A stretch of 59,972 nt of DNA, from positions 1 through 59,972 of the forward strand of contig JAGOAF010000003.1 in assembly GCA_017984035.1 (NCBI GenBank), given 5' to 3'. Below the pieces are notes generated by a model. It was given only the letters and a program-made list of their open reading frames with translations, made no database searches and had not been told where the DNA came from. Source of the DNA: Flavobacterium sp. (GTDB taxonomy: Bacteria > Bacteroidota > Bacteroidia > Flavobacteriales > Flavobacteriaceae). Shown here piece by piece: positions 29,661-38,688 of the stretch; positions within the stretch are counted from its first letter, which is position 1, and every line of letters starts with the position of its first letter. The position numbers were made by a program, and so were the translations under genes.

Positions 29661-30719
29661 ATGAATATCAAAATAAGCGGAATAGGAAGTTATATTCCTG
29701 AAAAAAGCATAAGCAATACCGATTTCTCTGATCATGTATTTTTAAACGAAGACGGAAGCCCGTTTGGGTACCCCAATGAAGTAGTGGTCAATAAATTCAA
29801 AAGCATCACCGGAATTGAAAACAGACGCTATGCTAACGAAAATTACACCTCATCAGATTTAGGTTATTTTGCTGCTCTAAAAGCAATTGAAAATGCCAAA
29901 ATAGACCCTGAAACTATCGATTACATAATTTTCGCGCACAACTTTGGCGATGTAAAACACGGTACAATCCAATCGGATATGTTACCCAGTTTAGCTACTA
30001 GAGTGAAACATAAATTACAAATTCAGAATCCAAAATGCGTAGCTTACGACCTTCTTTTTGGTTGTCCCGGTTGGATTGAAGGGGTATTACAAGCTAATGC
30101 ATTCATAAAATCTGGCATGGCAAAACGTTGTTTGGTCATTGGAGGAGAAACCTTATCAAGAGTGGTAGACGATCACGACCGTGATTCTATGATCTATTCT
30201 GACGGCGCTGGCGCTTCCATTATTGAAGCATCAAACGATGACAGCGGATTGCTATCTTACGAAAGCGCTACATTTGCCAATGAAGAAGCGGGTTATTTAT
30301 TCTTTGGAAAATCATACAATTCAGACTTAGATCCCGATACCAAATACATAAAAATGTATGGTCGAAAAATCTACGAATTTGCGTTAAGCAATGTCCCTTC
30401 AGCAATGAAAAGTTGTTTGGAAAAAAGTGGGTTAGGAATTGATGATGTCAATAAAATATTGATCCATCAAGCCAATGAAAAAATGGACGAAGCCATTGTA
30501 CATCGATTCTACAAACTGTACGGAAAAACACCACCAAAAGATGTGATGCCAATGAGTATTCACGACTTAGGAAATAGCAGCGTGGCTACCGTTCCAACAC
30601 TTTTTGACCAAGTCCTTCAAGGAAAAATTGAAAATCAAGAAATTAACAAGGGTGATGTTTTAATATTTGCTTCTGTAGGAGCGGGTATGAATATCAATGC
30701 GTTTGTATACCGATATTAG
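29661..30719 (+). CDS. 3-oxoacyl-ACP synthase III-type condensing enzyme (KAS III)
   Basis: Thiolase-fold condensing enzyme. The 352-residue protein has the catalytic triad of KAS III: Cys135 in DLLFGCPGW, His in ILIHQANEKMD and Asn in HDLGNSSVATV. It is about 30 residues longer than housekeeping FabH and has an N-terminal insert (VFLNEDGSPFGYPNEVV), so it is probably a second, specialised KAS III rather than the main fatty-acid initiator. It stands alone, with a strong terminator after it. The acyl substrate is unknown. Confidence 0.87.
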   Translation: MNIKISGIGSYIPEKSISNTDFSDHVFLNEDGSPFGYPNEVVVNKFKSITGIENRRYANENYTSSDLGYFAALKAIENAKIDPETIDYIIFAHNFGDVKHGTIQSDMLPSLATRVKHKLQIQNPKCVAYDLLFGCPGWIEGVLQANAFIKSGMAKRCLVIGGETLSRVVDDHDRDSMIYSDGAGASIIEASNDDSGLLSYESATFANEEAGYLFFGKSYNSDLDPDTKYIKMYGRKIYEFALSNVPSAMKSCLEKSGLGIDDVNKILIHQANEKMDEAIVHRFYKLYGKTPPKDVMPMSIHDLGNSSVATVPTLFDQVLQGKIENQEINKGDVLIFASVGAGMNINAFVYRY

Positions 30720-30741
30720 GTTCAATTAGTACAAATATATT

Positions 30742-30775
30742 AATTCGCAGTTTAAACTTTAAGCTGCGAATTTTG
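30742..30775 (+). terminator. Terminator of the KAS III gene
   Basis: AATTCGCAG (30742-30750) pairs with CTGCGAATT (30764-30772), the stem extending four more pairs inward, followed by TTTTGTG. Confidence 0.75.
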
Positions 30776-30819
30776 TGTTGATATCCGGATCTTTCAAGTT
30801 CACAATTCAAAACTTTATT

Positions 30820-30827
30820 TATCTTTG
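30820..30827 (+). promoter_or_regulatory. -7 box of the methyltransferase/GT2 pair
   Basis: TATCTTTG at 30820-30827; a TTC stands where the TTG is expected, 18 bases upstream. The ATG at 30877 gives a leader of about 43 bases. Confidence 0.55.
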
Positions 30828-30876
30828 TCACTATAACAAAATCGAACGCAATTTTAATTCGTTCCTCATTACTACT

Positions 30877-31401
30877 ATGTACGAAAAAACGTTTCCTAAT
30901 AAAAGATTCAAACATACTTTAGAATTTTTACAAAAACATATTCCTACTTCAGAAACTATTTTTGATTTAGGTGTTCCCAATCCTTTTTCGAAGATCATGA
31001 TCGAAAATGGCTATACAGTAAAAAACACTACTGGAGAAGATTTAGATACTAATCAAAAAGCGCTTCAAAACGAAGAATATACTGTTTTTACAGCCTTCGA
31101 AATCTTTGAACATTTATTAAATCCGTACACGATTTTACAAAATGTAAAGTCAGATAAATTATTGATCTCAATTCCACTTCGTTTGTGGTTCTCTCCTGCT
31201 TATCGCAGCAAAACAGATATGTGGGACAGGCACTATCACGAATTTGAAGATTGGCAGCTAGACTGGTTATTAGAAAAAACCGGATGGAAAATTATGGCTC
31301 GAGAAAAATTCACACACCCTGTGAAAAAAATTGGTTTTAGACCTTTGTTGCGTTTCTTTACGCCTAGATATTACATTGTTTACGCCGAAAAAATAAAATA
31401 A
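30877..31401 (+). CDS. Class I SAM-dependent methyltransferase
   Basis: Small-molecule or lipid/sugar methyltransferase of unknown substrate. The 174-residue protein has a Rossmann-type start with a diverged motif I (IFDLGVPNPFSKIM), an acidic motif II (TTGEDLDTN) and motif IV-like TAFEIFEHLLNPYTIL, in which FEHL is typical of UbiE/Bioc-like enzymes. I chose the ATG at 30877 because it follows a -7 box; an upstream TTG at 30775 is poorly supported. Its stop overlaps the start of the GT2 gene (TAATG), so the two proteins are probably made together and may act on the same glycan or lipid. Confidence 0.78.
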   Translation: MYEKTFPNKRFKHTLEFLQKHIPTSETIFDLGVPNPFSKIMIENGYTVKNTTGEDLDTNQKALQNEEYTVFTAFEIFEHLLNPYTILQNVKSDKLLISIPLRLWFSPAYRSKTDMWDRHYHEFEDWQLDWLLEKTGWKIMAREKFTHPVKKIGFRPLLRFFTPRYYIVYAEKIK

Positions 31402-32252
31402 TGAGGTATTATATTGTCATTCCTACATACAACGAAGAGCAATTTATCGCGTTAACATTGCAATCGTTAGTAGAGCAAACGGTGCATCCAACAAAAGTAG
31501 TTGTAGTGAATGACAGCTCCACAGACAGTACCCCCGAAATTGTTTTGGATTTCGCCAAAAAACACTCTTGGATATCCTTGGTTAATAAAACTTCCGACGC
31601 CATTCATTTGCCAGGTAGTAAAGTAATTCAGGCTTTTCAAAAAGGATTAGAAGCGTTGGACGAGAACTATGATTTGATGGTAAAAGTTGATGCCGATTTG
31701 ATTTTTCCTCCCAATTATTTCGAAACTATTATTCAGCATTTCCAATCTGATGCGACCATTGGAATGGTGGGTGGATTTTGTTATATTGATAAAAACGGGG
31801 AGTGGATTTTGGAAAACCTAACCGATAAAGACCATATTCGCGGTGCTTTGAAAGCCTATAGAAAAGCTACCTTCAAACAAATTGGCGGATTAAGGCCTCA
31901 AATGGGCTGGGATACAGTAGATGAATTATTATGTAAATTCTTCAATTGGAAAGTGATCACAGACGAAAGTTTACACGTCAAACACCTGAAGCCAACAGGA
32001 GCCAATTACAATAAAACCGCGCGCTACAAACAAGGTGAAGCATTTTACACTTTAGGTTATGGATTTATAATTACCGCTATAGCCTCATTGAAATTAGCTA
32101 TGCGAAAAGGAAAACCTTTTTTATTCATTGACTATTTAGTTGGTTTTTGGAAAGCGAAATTAGCCAATAGACCATTATTAGTTTCTTCCGAACAAGCCCG
32201 ATTCATCAGAAAGTACCGCTTTCAAAAAATGAAAGACAAACTTTTTAGTTAG
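31401..32252 (+). CDS. Glycosyltransferase family 2
   Basis: GT-A fold transferase of the GT2 family, acting on nucleotide-sugar donors. The 283-residue protein has VIPTYNEEQFIALTLQSL, VVNDSSTDSTPEI, the metal-binding KVDADLIFPPNYF (DxD) and a second acidic MGWDTVDELLCKF. No clear membrane anchor is seen, though FLFIDYLVGFWKAK near the C-terminus is hydrophobic. It is translationally coupled to the methyltransferase gene. Acceptor unknown; a cell-surface glycan or glycolipid is likely from the family. Confidence 0.88.
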   Translation: MRYYIVIPTYNEEQFIALTLQSLVEQTVHPTKVVVVNDSSTDSTPEIVLDFAKKHSWISLVNKTSDAIHLPGSKVIQAFQKGLEALDENYDLMVKVDADLIFPPNYFETIIQHFQSDATIGMVGGFCYIDKNGEWILENLTDKDHIRGALKAYRKATFKQIGGLRPQMGWDTVDELLCKFFNWKVITDESLHVKHLKPTGANYNKTARYKQGEAFYTLGYGFIITAIASLKLAMRKGKPFLFIDYLVGFWKAKLANRPLLVSSEQARFIRKYRFQKMKDKLFS

Positions 32253-32328
32253 TGTAACAACTAAACTTATAATGCAATACTACCAAAGCTATTTCATTTT
32301 TTGTAAATTAGCTTGCAATTAAAAGAAT

Positions 32329-33075
32329 ATGATACTCATCAAATATTTAACCCAGATAGGACGTTATTTTCTAATGTTGAAAGACATGTTCAATCGTCCT
32401 GTGAAATGGAGCGTAATGAAACAATTGATCTTAAAAGAAATTGATGATTTAATTATCGACTCTTTAGGCATCGTCTGTTTTATTTCCTTTTTTGTGGGAG
32501 GAGTTGTTGCCATTCAAACTGCATTAAACTTAAACAATCCTTTAATCCCAAGATTCCTGATTGGTTTTGCCACACGACAATCCGTAATTTTAGAATTTGC
32601 ACCCACTTTTATTTCTATTATTATGGCTGGTAAGATGGGGTCATTTATCACCTCAAGTATTGGAACCATGAGGGTTACAGAACAAATTGATGCTTTAGAA
32701 GTGATGGGGGTCAACTCCTTAAATTATTTAGTTTTTCCAAAAATTATTGCATTATTCTTATATCCATTTGTTATTGGAATCGCAATGTTTTTAGGAATTT
32801 TTGGTGGTTATTTAGCTGCAGTTTATGGCGGATTTGCAACAAAAACTGAATTTATCACCGGAATTCAAGTAGAATTTAATCCTTTTCATATTACCTATGC
32901 TTTTATAAAAACACTCGCATTTGCATTTATATTGGCTACAATTCCTTCATTTCATGGTTATTTTATGAAAGGTGGCGCTTTAGAAGTTGGGAAAGCGAGT
33001 ACTGTTTCCTTTGTATGGACATCGGTATTAATCATTGTCACCAACTATTTACTCACCCAAATTTTGTTAAGCTAA
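32329..33075 (+). CDS. mlaE: MlaE-type ABC transporter permease
   Basis: Inner-membrane permease of an MCE/Mla-type lipid transporter, which keeps outer-membrane lipid asymmetry. The 248-residue protein has five or six membrane segments and the family signature GTMRVTEQIDALEVMGV, preceded by IIMAGKMGSFITSSI. The next gene encodes the ATPase, with a TAATG overlap. No MCE-domain (MlaD) gene is adjacent in this window, so the substrate-binding subunit must be encoded elsewhere. Confidence 0.92.
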   Translation: MILIKYLTQIGRYFLMLKDMFNRPVKWSVMKQLILKEIDDLIIDSLGIVCFISFFVGGVVAIQTALNLNNPLIPRFLIGFATRQSVILEFAPTFISIIMAGKMGSFITSSIGTMRVTEQIDALEVMGVNSLNYLVFPKIIALFLYPFVIGIAMFLGIFGGYLAAVYGGFATKTEFITGIQVEFNPFHITYAFIKTLAFAFILATIPSFHGYFMKGGALEVGKASTVSFVWTSVLIIVTNYLLTQILLS

Positions 33076-33839
33076 TGATTGAAGTTATAAATGTTGAAAA
33101 GAAATTTGGAAATCAAAAAGTATTAAAAGGCATTAGTACTTGTTTTGAAGCAGGTCAAACCAGCTTAGTGATCGGTCAAAGTGGTTCTGGTAAGACTGTT
33201 TTTATAAAATCGTTATTAGGCGTTCACGAAATAGACAAAGGAACCATTGCATTTAACGGGAGAATCTATGGCGAAATGTCTCAAGATGAAAAACGCGAAC
33301 TACGAAGCGAAATTGGAATGGTATTTCAAGGAAGTGCCTTATTTGATAGCATGACTGTAGAGGAAAACATTGGTTTCCCGTTAAAAATGTTCACCAATAA
33401 AAGTGCAAAAGAAATTAAAGAGCGTGTAGATTTTGTTATCGAACGTGTTAATTTGGTAGATGCCCATCATAAAAAACCAGCTGAAATATCGGGGGGAATG
33501 CAAAAACGGGTTGCCATTGCACGTGCTATAGTTAACAATCCAAAATACTTGTTTTGTGACGAACCCAATTCTGGTTTAGATCCTGAAACCGCAACAATAA
33601 TCGACAATTTAATTCAAGAAATTACCAAAGAATACAACATTACCACTGTAATCAATACCCATGACATGAACTCGGTGATGGAAATTGGAGAGAAAATTGT
33701 TTTTCTCAAAAAAGGTTTAATCGCTTGGGAAGGAACTAAAGAAGAAATTTTTAGAACCGAAAATAAAGCCGTGGTTAAGTTTGTATATTCTTCTAATCTA
33801 TTTAAAAAAGTAAGAGAAGCTGTTTTAAGTGGACATTAA
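33075..33839 (+). CDS. mlaF: MlaF-type ABC transporter ATPase
   Basis: ATP-binding subunit that drives the MlaE permease. The 254-residue protein shows Walker A GQSGSGKT, Q-loop VFQGSALFD, the ABC signature ISGGMQKRVAIARAI, Walker B YLFCDEPNSGLDP and the switch His in INTHDMNSV. I chose the ATG at 33075, which overlaps the permease stop (TAATG); an in-frame ATG at 33015 lies within mlaE. Its stop interlocks with the convergent SprT-like gene (shared TTAA). Confidence 0.92.
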   Translation: MIEVINVEKKFGNQKVLKGISTCFEAGQTSLVIGQSGSGKTVFIKSLLGVHEIDKGTIAFNGRIYGEMSQDEKRELRSEIGMVFQGSALFDSMTVEENIGFPLKMFTNKSAKEIKERVDFVIERVNLVDAHHKKPAEISGGMQKRVAIARAIVNNPKYLFCDEPNSGLDPETATIIDNLIQEITKEYNITTVINTHDMNSVMEIGEKIVFLKKGLIAWEGTKEEIFRTENKAVVKFVYSSNLFKKVREAVLSGH

Positions 33840-34438
33840 TTTAATTTTAATAATTCCACTTCGGCATTGGGATTAAATAAATACGTTTTCCCCGTACTAA
33901 TTTCCATACATTCAAATCGTTTGGTGCGAACAGCTATTTTTTTAAAAATTTTTCCATTTGAAATTCGGAACACACTTCCATACGGAATTTCAAACACATA
34001 ATTTTTATCGTTCTCTTGGTCAAATTGTTTGAGTGCCAATGACAAAGTAGTATCGGTATCACTACTGGCAGATGGATTTCTAAAATGCCTTGCTAATAAA
34101 GGTAATAAGTGTTGTGGAAAAATTTCTGGTCGAATAAACGGAACCATCAAACGCTGAAAAGTGATCTTCCATTCATCCCCATGTGGTTTAATATTGCTAC
34201 CGAATTTTTCGAACGCTACAAGATGGGCGATTTCATGAATTAATGTAATCAAGAACTTATATTTATTCAAACTAGCATTAACTGTAATTTCATGCTTGCC
34301 ATTCAAAGCTCTTCTGTAATCTCCATGACGGGTTTGACGTTCATTAACTATTTTTAGATGCACTTGATTGGATACAATCAATTCAAAAACAGCTTGTACT
34401 GCGTGTTCAGGTAAATATCTAGCTAAGGTATCGCTCAA
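33836..34438 (-). CDS. SprT-like zinc-metalloprotease-domain protein
   Basis: The 200-residue protein carries the zinc motif HEIAHL (with LITLIHEIAHLVAFEKFG) followed by the downstream His in KPHGDEWKITF, as in SprT/Spartan. Eukaryotic relatives process DNA-protein crosslinks; bacterial roles are poorly defined. It is 12 bases after the SDR gene and the last in a minus-strand group. No signal peptide was seen. Confidence 0.85.
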   Translation of the reverse strand: MSDTLARYLPEHAVQAVFELIVSNQVHLKIVNERQTRHGDYRRALNGKHEITVNASLNKYKFLITLIHEIAHLVAFEKFGSNIKPHGDEWKITFQRLMVPFIRPEIFPQHLLPLLARHFRNPSASSDTDTTLSLALKQFDQENDKNYVFEIPYGSVFRISNGKIFKKIAVRTKRFECMEISTGKTYLFNPNAEVELLKLN

Positions 34439-34450
34439 ATCTAAAAAAAA

Positions 34451-35128
34451 TTAAGGATTAGTCGAAGATACTTCTAATACTTTTCCGTTGTAAAATTGAT
34501 TCCCTGTAAGTGTGAAATCAACAATGTATTTTGCCATATCAGCAGCAGAAATTGGCGCTTGATATCCCGGAAAAGCTTCGGCAAGCATTTCTGTTTGAAC
34601 TGCTCCAAGTGCCAATACATTAAAAGCAATTCCTTGTTCTTTGTATTCTTCGGCTAACAATTCTGAAAGTGTAATTACTGCTCCTTTGCTCGAACTATAA
34701 GCCGCTAAACCAGGAAATTTGAGACTGCCTTGAATCCCGCCCATCGAACTAATCGTTACGACATGGCTTCCTTTTTGTAAATAGGGTAAAGCGATTCGAG
34801 TCAAATTAGCCACTCCAAAAACATTGACTTTATAAATAGCTTCGAAATCGGCTTGTACCGTTTCAGAAAAAGGTTTCAACAACAAGCTCCCTGCATTATG
34901 AATAATAGCATCTACTTGTTTCCAGGTGGCTGCAAGATAATCTGTTACTTTTTTTAAATCAGCTTCTATCGCTAAATCTACGGACAAGCAACTGATATTT
35001 TCATTACCTAATAGCGCTTGAGGAACAGTTCTAGAAATGGCTAATACACGGTGACCTTGGGCAGCCAATTGCAATGCTAATTCCAAACCTATACCCCTAC
35101 TCGTTCCTGTAACAATTATATTTTTCAT
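34451..35128 (-). CDS. SDR-family NAD(P)-dependent oxidoreductase
   Basis: The 225-residue protein has the cofactor loop GTSRGIGLEL, the IHNAG motif, the catalytic Ser in VVTISSMGG and the YSSSKGAV (Tyr-x3-Lys) motif, a classical short-chain dehydrogenase. Substrate unknown. The -7 box TATTTTTG (35140-35133) ends 4 bases before the ATG, suggesting a leaderless transcript, although the acyl-CoA dehydrogenase gene lies 47 bases upstream and could read through. Confidence 0.88.
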   Translation of the reverse strand: MKNIIVTGTSRGIGLELALQLAAQGHRVLAISRTVPQALLGNENISCLSVDLAIEADLKKVTDYLAATWKQVDAIIHNAGSLLLKPFSETVQADFEAIYKVNVFGVANLTRIALPYLQKGSHVVTISSMGGIQGSLKFPGLAAYSSSKGAVITLSELLAEEYKEQGIAFNVLALGAVQTEMLAEAFPGYQAPISAADMAKYIVDFTLTGNQFYNGKVLEVSSTNP

Positions 35129-35132
35129 GCTG

Positions 35133-35140
35133 CAAAAATA
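35133..35140 (-). promoter_or_regulatory. -7 box of the SDR gene
   Basis: TATTTTTG on the minus strand, 4 bases before the ATG at 35128. The nearest TTG is 23 bases away, longer than usual. Confidence 0.45.
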
Positions 35141-35175
35141 AACAAAAGAGTGAAGATATTACCCAAAACAAAAAA

Positions 35176-36318
35176 TCAATCCGCTAAAACTGCCCTTGAG
35201 ATTACAATCTTCTGAATTTCAGAAGTCCCTTCGTAAATCTGTGTGATTTTAGCATCGCGCATCATTCGTTCTACATGGTATTCTTTTACATACCCATTTC
35301 CACCGTGGATTTGAACTGCTTCAACAGCTGTATCCATAGCGACTTGCGATGCATATAATTTAGCCATTGCACCACTAATATCATAATTGTGATGATGGTC
35401 TTTGTCCCAAGCAGCCTTCATACACATATGACGAGCCGCTTCAATACTAACCGCCATGTCTGCTAATTTAAAAGCGATGGCTTGGTGATTGCAAATTTCG
35501 GTTCCAAAGGCTTTTCGTTCTTTCGAATATTTCAAAGCCAATTCATATGCTCCAGATGCAATACCTAAAGCTTGTGCAGCAATTCCAATTCGGCCTCCAG
35601 CTAGCGTCTTCATGGCAAATTTAAATCCAAATCCATCTTCACCAATGCGATTAGCTTTGGGTACTTTTACGTCAGTGAATAGTAATGAATGCGTATCTGA
35701 ACCTCTGATTCCCATTTTTTGTTCCTTTGGACCAATGGCAAAACCAGGCATATCTTTGGTCATGATCAAAGCGTTGATTCCTTTACTCTTTTTATCAATA
35801 TCGGTTTGTGCAATAACAATATAAAATGAAGCGGTCCCTCCGTTAGTAATCCAATTTTTAGTTCCGTTAACCAAATAATGATCTCCCATATCGATAGCGG
35901 TTGTCTTTTGTGAAGTTGCATCACTACCTGCTTCCGGTTCGCTCAAACAAAAAGCCCCATGGATTTCGCCTGAAGCCAATTTAGGCAGCCATTCTTGTTT
36001 TTGTTCTTCAGTGCCAAAAGTTTGTAATCCCCAACAAACTAGCGAATTATTCACAGACATTACTACCGAAGCAGAAGCATCAACCTTTGAAATTTCTTCC
36101 ATAGCCAATACATAGGAAATGGTATCTAAACCGCTACCTCCATATTCTGGATCAACCATCATTCCCATAAATCCCAATTGCCCCATTTTTTTTACTTGTT
36201 CAGCAGGGAACGTTTGGTTTTCATCTCTTTCAATGACTCCGGGTAACAATTCATTTTGAGCAAAATCACGAGCAGCTTGCTGAATCATTTTATGTTCTTC
36301 GGTTAAACTAAAATCCAT
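35176..36318 (-). CDS. Acyl-CoA dehydrogenase
   Basis: FAD enzyme that makes the trans-2-enoyl-CoA in fatty-acid or branched-chain amino acid breakdown. The 380-residue protein has the N-terminal helical start DFSLTEEHKMIQQAARDFAQ, the substrate/FAD loop AFCLSEPEAGSDA, and the C-terminal IYEGTSEIQKIVI with the catalytic-type Glu. I chose the ATG at 36318; an upstream TTG at 36360 is unlikely. Chain-length preference (butyryl/isovaleryl type versus longer) is not decided by the sequence. It has its own promoter at 36362-36393. Confidence 0.92.
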   Translation of the reverse strand: MDFSLTEEHKMIQQAARDFAQNELLPGVIERDENQTFPAEQVKKMGQLGFMGMMVDPEYGGSGLDTISYVLAMEEISKVDASASVVMSVNNSLVCWGLQTFGTEEQKQEWLPKLASGEIHGAFCLSEPEAGSDATSQKTTAIDMGDHYLVNGTKNWITNGGTASFYIVIAQTDIDKKSKGINALIMTKDMPGFAIGPKEQKMGIRGSDTHSLLFTDVKVPKANRIGEDGFGFKFAMKTLAGGRIGIAAQALGIASGAYELALKYSKERKAFGTEICNHQAIAFKLADMAVSIEAARHMCMKAAWDKDHHHNYDISGAMAKLYASQVAMDTAVEAVQIHGGNGYVKEYHVERMMRDAKITQIYEGTSEIQKIVISRAVLAD

Positions 36319-36361
36319 AATAATATAAAATAAATAGGTTGATTTGTTATAAAAACACAAT

Positions 36362-36393
36362 CAAAGATACTTTTAAAATTCCAAATTTTGCAA
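36362..36393 (-). promoter_or_regulatory. Promoter of the acyl-CoA dehydrogenase gene
   Basis: TTG (36393-36391), 21 bases, TATCTTTG (36369-36362) on the minus strand. Confidence 0.7.
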
Positions 36394-36502
36394 TTTATAA
36401 TTCAAAATATATCAATTGAAATTACAAGTATTTCTTTTCTCTCTTGACAATTTTTAGTACATTTCGACGTTTTTAAAATGACTTATACAATTAAATAAAC
36501 AC

Positions 36503-37393
36503 ATGGGTTTTATTCCTTCATCAGACCAAAAAAAGTCTTTAGCATTTTCGCTTATTATCTATACCGCAATGTTACTGATTTTATTTTTCATCCGTTTTTG
36601 GCCACCTTCCAATTTGGCTGAACTAACTGGTGGCGGTGGTGGCGGTGTATCTGTTAATTTTGGCGATAGTGATTTAGGGTCTGGTAGCAATTATGAAAGC
36701 GAAGTGCTCGAAGTCCAAAACCAAGTTAAGGAAACCCCAACATCGGCTAGTCCGGATGAGGCAGTAATTGTACAAGAAAACAGCACCGACGAAAGTGTTG
36801 TGATTCCTAAAAAAGAAAAAACGGAACAAAAAACAGCTGTAGTTAAAGACGAAATCAAACCAGAAGTAGTCAAGCCTAAAGTGGCTAACTCCACTAACGA
36901 TGCTTTATCTAGTCTTTTAAAAGGGTCGAATAAAGGAGGTGATGGCGATGATAAAACGGCGGGAAATAAAGGAAAATCAAACGGTAGTTTAAGCGCTACT
37001 AGTTATTACGGCAACGGTGGTTCCGGTGGTGGGACTGGCGGAGGTAATGGCACAGGTAACGGTATAGGAAACGGCAGTGGCTATGGAGCGGGTTCTGGTG
37101 GTGGTTCCGGAAACGGAATTGGCGGAGGCTATTCTCTGGGCAATCGAAGAGCAATTTCTAAACCTGCACCAAAATACACCTGTAATGAAGAAGGAAAAGT
37201 GGTGGTAGAAGTTTCGGTAGATCGAAACGGAAAAACAGTGAGCGCAATTGCAGGAATTAAGGGCACTACGAACACTGCTAAATGTTTATTGGAGCAAGCT
37301 AAATCAGCCGCAATGAATACCAAATGGGATGCCAGCAGTGATGCTCCCGAAAAACAAGTGGGAAAAATTGTTTACAATTTCAACTTAAATTAA
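36503..37393 (+). CDS. TonB-like energy transducer, glycine-rich
   Basis: The 296-residue protein has one N-terminal membrane helix (about residues 13-31), an acidic/basic linker with many Lys, Val and Glu (about 60-130), a Gly/Ser/Asn-rich low-complexity stretch (about 140-215), and a C-terminal globular end of about 80 residues (VVVEVSVDRNGKTVSAIAG ... VGKIVYNFNLN) resembling a short TonB C-terminal domain. It probably spans the periplasm and passes energy to receptors such as SusC, or acts as a TolA-like protein. It is convergent with exbD-exbB rather than in line with them. Confidence 0.75.
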   Translation: MGFIPSSDQKKSLAFSLIIYTAMLLILFFIRFWPPSNLAELTGGGGGGVSVNFGDSDLGSGSNYESEVLEVQNQVKETPTSASPDEAVIVQENSTDESVVIPKKEKTEQKTAVVKDEIKPEVVKPKVANSTNDALSSLLKGSNKGGDGDDKTAGNKGKSNGSLSATSYYGNGGSGGGTGGGNGTGNGIGNGSGYGAGSGGGSGNGIGGGYSLGNRRAISKPAPKYTCNEEGKVVVEVSVDRNGKTVSAIAGIKGTTNTAKCLLEQAKSAAMNTKWDASSDAPEKQVGKIVYNFNLN

Positions 37394-37412
37394 ACCTATT
37401 TTTTAAATACAC

Positions 37413-37451
37413 AAAAATCCCCTTGATTCAATTGAATAAGGGGATTTTTTG
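37413..37451. terminator. Bidirectional terminator between tonB-like and exbD genes
   Basis: AAAAATCCCCTT and AAGGGGATTTTTT arms, with an inner ATTCAATTGAAT palindrome and one bulged G, flanked by A and T runs on both sides. It serves both convergent genes. Confidence 0.85.
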
Positions 37452-37465
37452 TATTTGTATATTTA

Positions 37466-37861
37466 CTATTTAGGACTCGTCGCAATTACAAATTTTAAGT
37501 TATTTCTAACCCCTATTTGTAATACATCTACTAAATCTTGTACTTGTAAATTAAATGGAATTCGCACTACAACTGTTTGATCTTTGGTGCCATTCATTTT
37601 TGACATTAAGGTACTTTCTAAAGCTTCAAAAGTGACAGGCTCTTTATCGATATAGAATTTTTTATCTTCTGTTACTGATAAACTAATGAATTGTTTGTTT
37701 GTTTTTTCATTCGCTTGCGCTTTTGGCAAGGTCATTTTAATCACATTTGGATTAGCTAATGTAGAAATGATTAGAAAAAACAACAATAAAAAAAACATAA
37801 TATCACTCAGTGACGAGGTCGCCACTTCAGCATGAAATCTTCTTTTACGTTTAATAGACAT
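37466..37861 (-). CDS. exbD: ExbD/TolR-family protein
   Basis: Inner-membrane stator subunit that works with ExbB to energise TonB. The 131-residue protein has a basic N-terminus, one membrane helix starting SLSDIMFFLLLFFLI with the proton-path Asp20, and a small periplasmic domain. It follows exbB after 2 bases. Confidence 0.93.
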   Translation of the reverse strand: MSIKRKRRFHAEVATSSLSDIMFFLLLFFLIISTLANPNVIKMTLPKAQANEKTNKQFISLSVTEDKKFYIDKEPVTFEALESTLMSKMNGTKDQTVVVRIPFNLQVQDLVDVLQIGVRNNLKFVIATSPK

Positions 37862-37863
37862 AC

Positions 37864-38559
37864 TTATGCTTTTTGAATAATATTGACAAATTCTAAAATT
37901 TGTTTTTGAATCTTCAGGGCAAAATTATCAATTTTACCATTCAATAAGTGGTACGCACTGTAAGCAATAATACCAACAACCAATCCGGAACCACTACTAA
38001 TCATCTTTTCGTACAAACCTCCAGAAATATTTCCAATACTAATATTCTCGGTTACTGAAATGCTGTAAAAAATCTTAATAACACCCGATATCGTTCCAAT
38101 AAATCCTAAGGTTGGAGCAATACCGGCAATCAATCCTAAATGTCCCAATTTACTTTCCATTTGAGCAATTTCGATATCGGCAGCACGGTCCATATTCGAT
38201 TCAATTTCAGAAATAGGCCTTCCTATAACTAAAATACCTTCTTTTAAAATGTTTCCAGATGCCGAATTACTTCTTTCAACAATACTTCTCGCCAAATCCA
38301 AATTACCTAAATGCAATTGATCACGCACATCTATCATCAAACGACTATCAATAGCCGAAGCCTTATTGATATATAAGTAACGTTCAATAATTACATAGAT
38401 GGTATAAAACAATAAAATCGCAATAGGAATTAAAAAGAAACCACCTTTAAATATAAATTCTAAAACCGAGATTTCAGTGTTGGTAGCGATTTTTTCAACT
38501 ACCACTTGAGAGGTAGCATTAGCAAGGGTGTCAGACTGTAATTGTAATAAACTAAACAT
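37864..38559 (-). CDS. exbB: ExbB/TolQ/MotA-family proton channel protein
   Basis: Proton channel of the TonB energising complex. The 231-residue protein has three membrane segments (about residues 32-55, 130-155 and 170-195), with the family pattern GLIAGIAPTLGFIGTISGVI in the second and SGLVVGIIAYSAYHLL in the third. exbD follows directly. The TonB partner is probably the convergent gene at 36503 or another tonB elsewhere. Confidence 0.93.
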   Translation of the reverse strand: MFSLLQLQSDTLANATSQVVVEKIATNTEISVLEFIFKGGFFLIPIAILLFYTIYVIIERYLYINKASAIDSRLMIDVRDQLHLGNLDLARSIVERSNSASGNILKEGILVIGRPISEIESNMDRAADIEIAQMESKLGHLGLIAGIAPTLGFIGTISGVIKIFYSISVTENISIGNISGGLYEKMISSGSGLVVGIIAYSAYHLLNGKIDNFALKIQKQILEFVNIIQKA

Positions 38560-38688
38560 ATATTATTCTTGTTTTATAAGCTTTAATTCTAAAATTTGTT
38601 TGAAATTTGCAATAAAGATACTTTTCGATGCAATAGTAAACTAAAAAAATCGAAAAATATTTTAAACAATTACTTTTTTGCTAACAAA

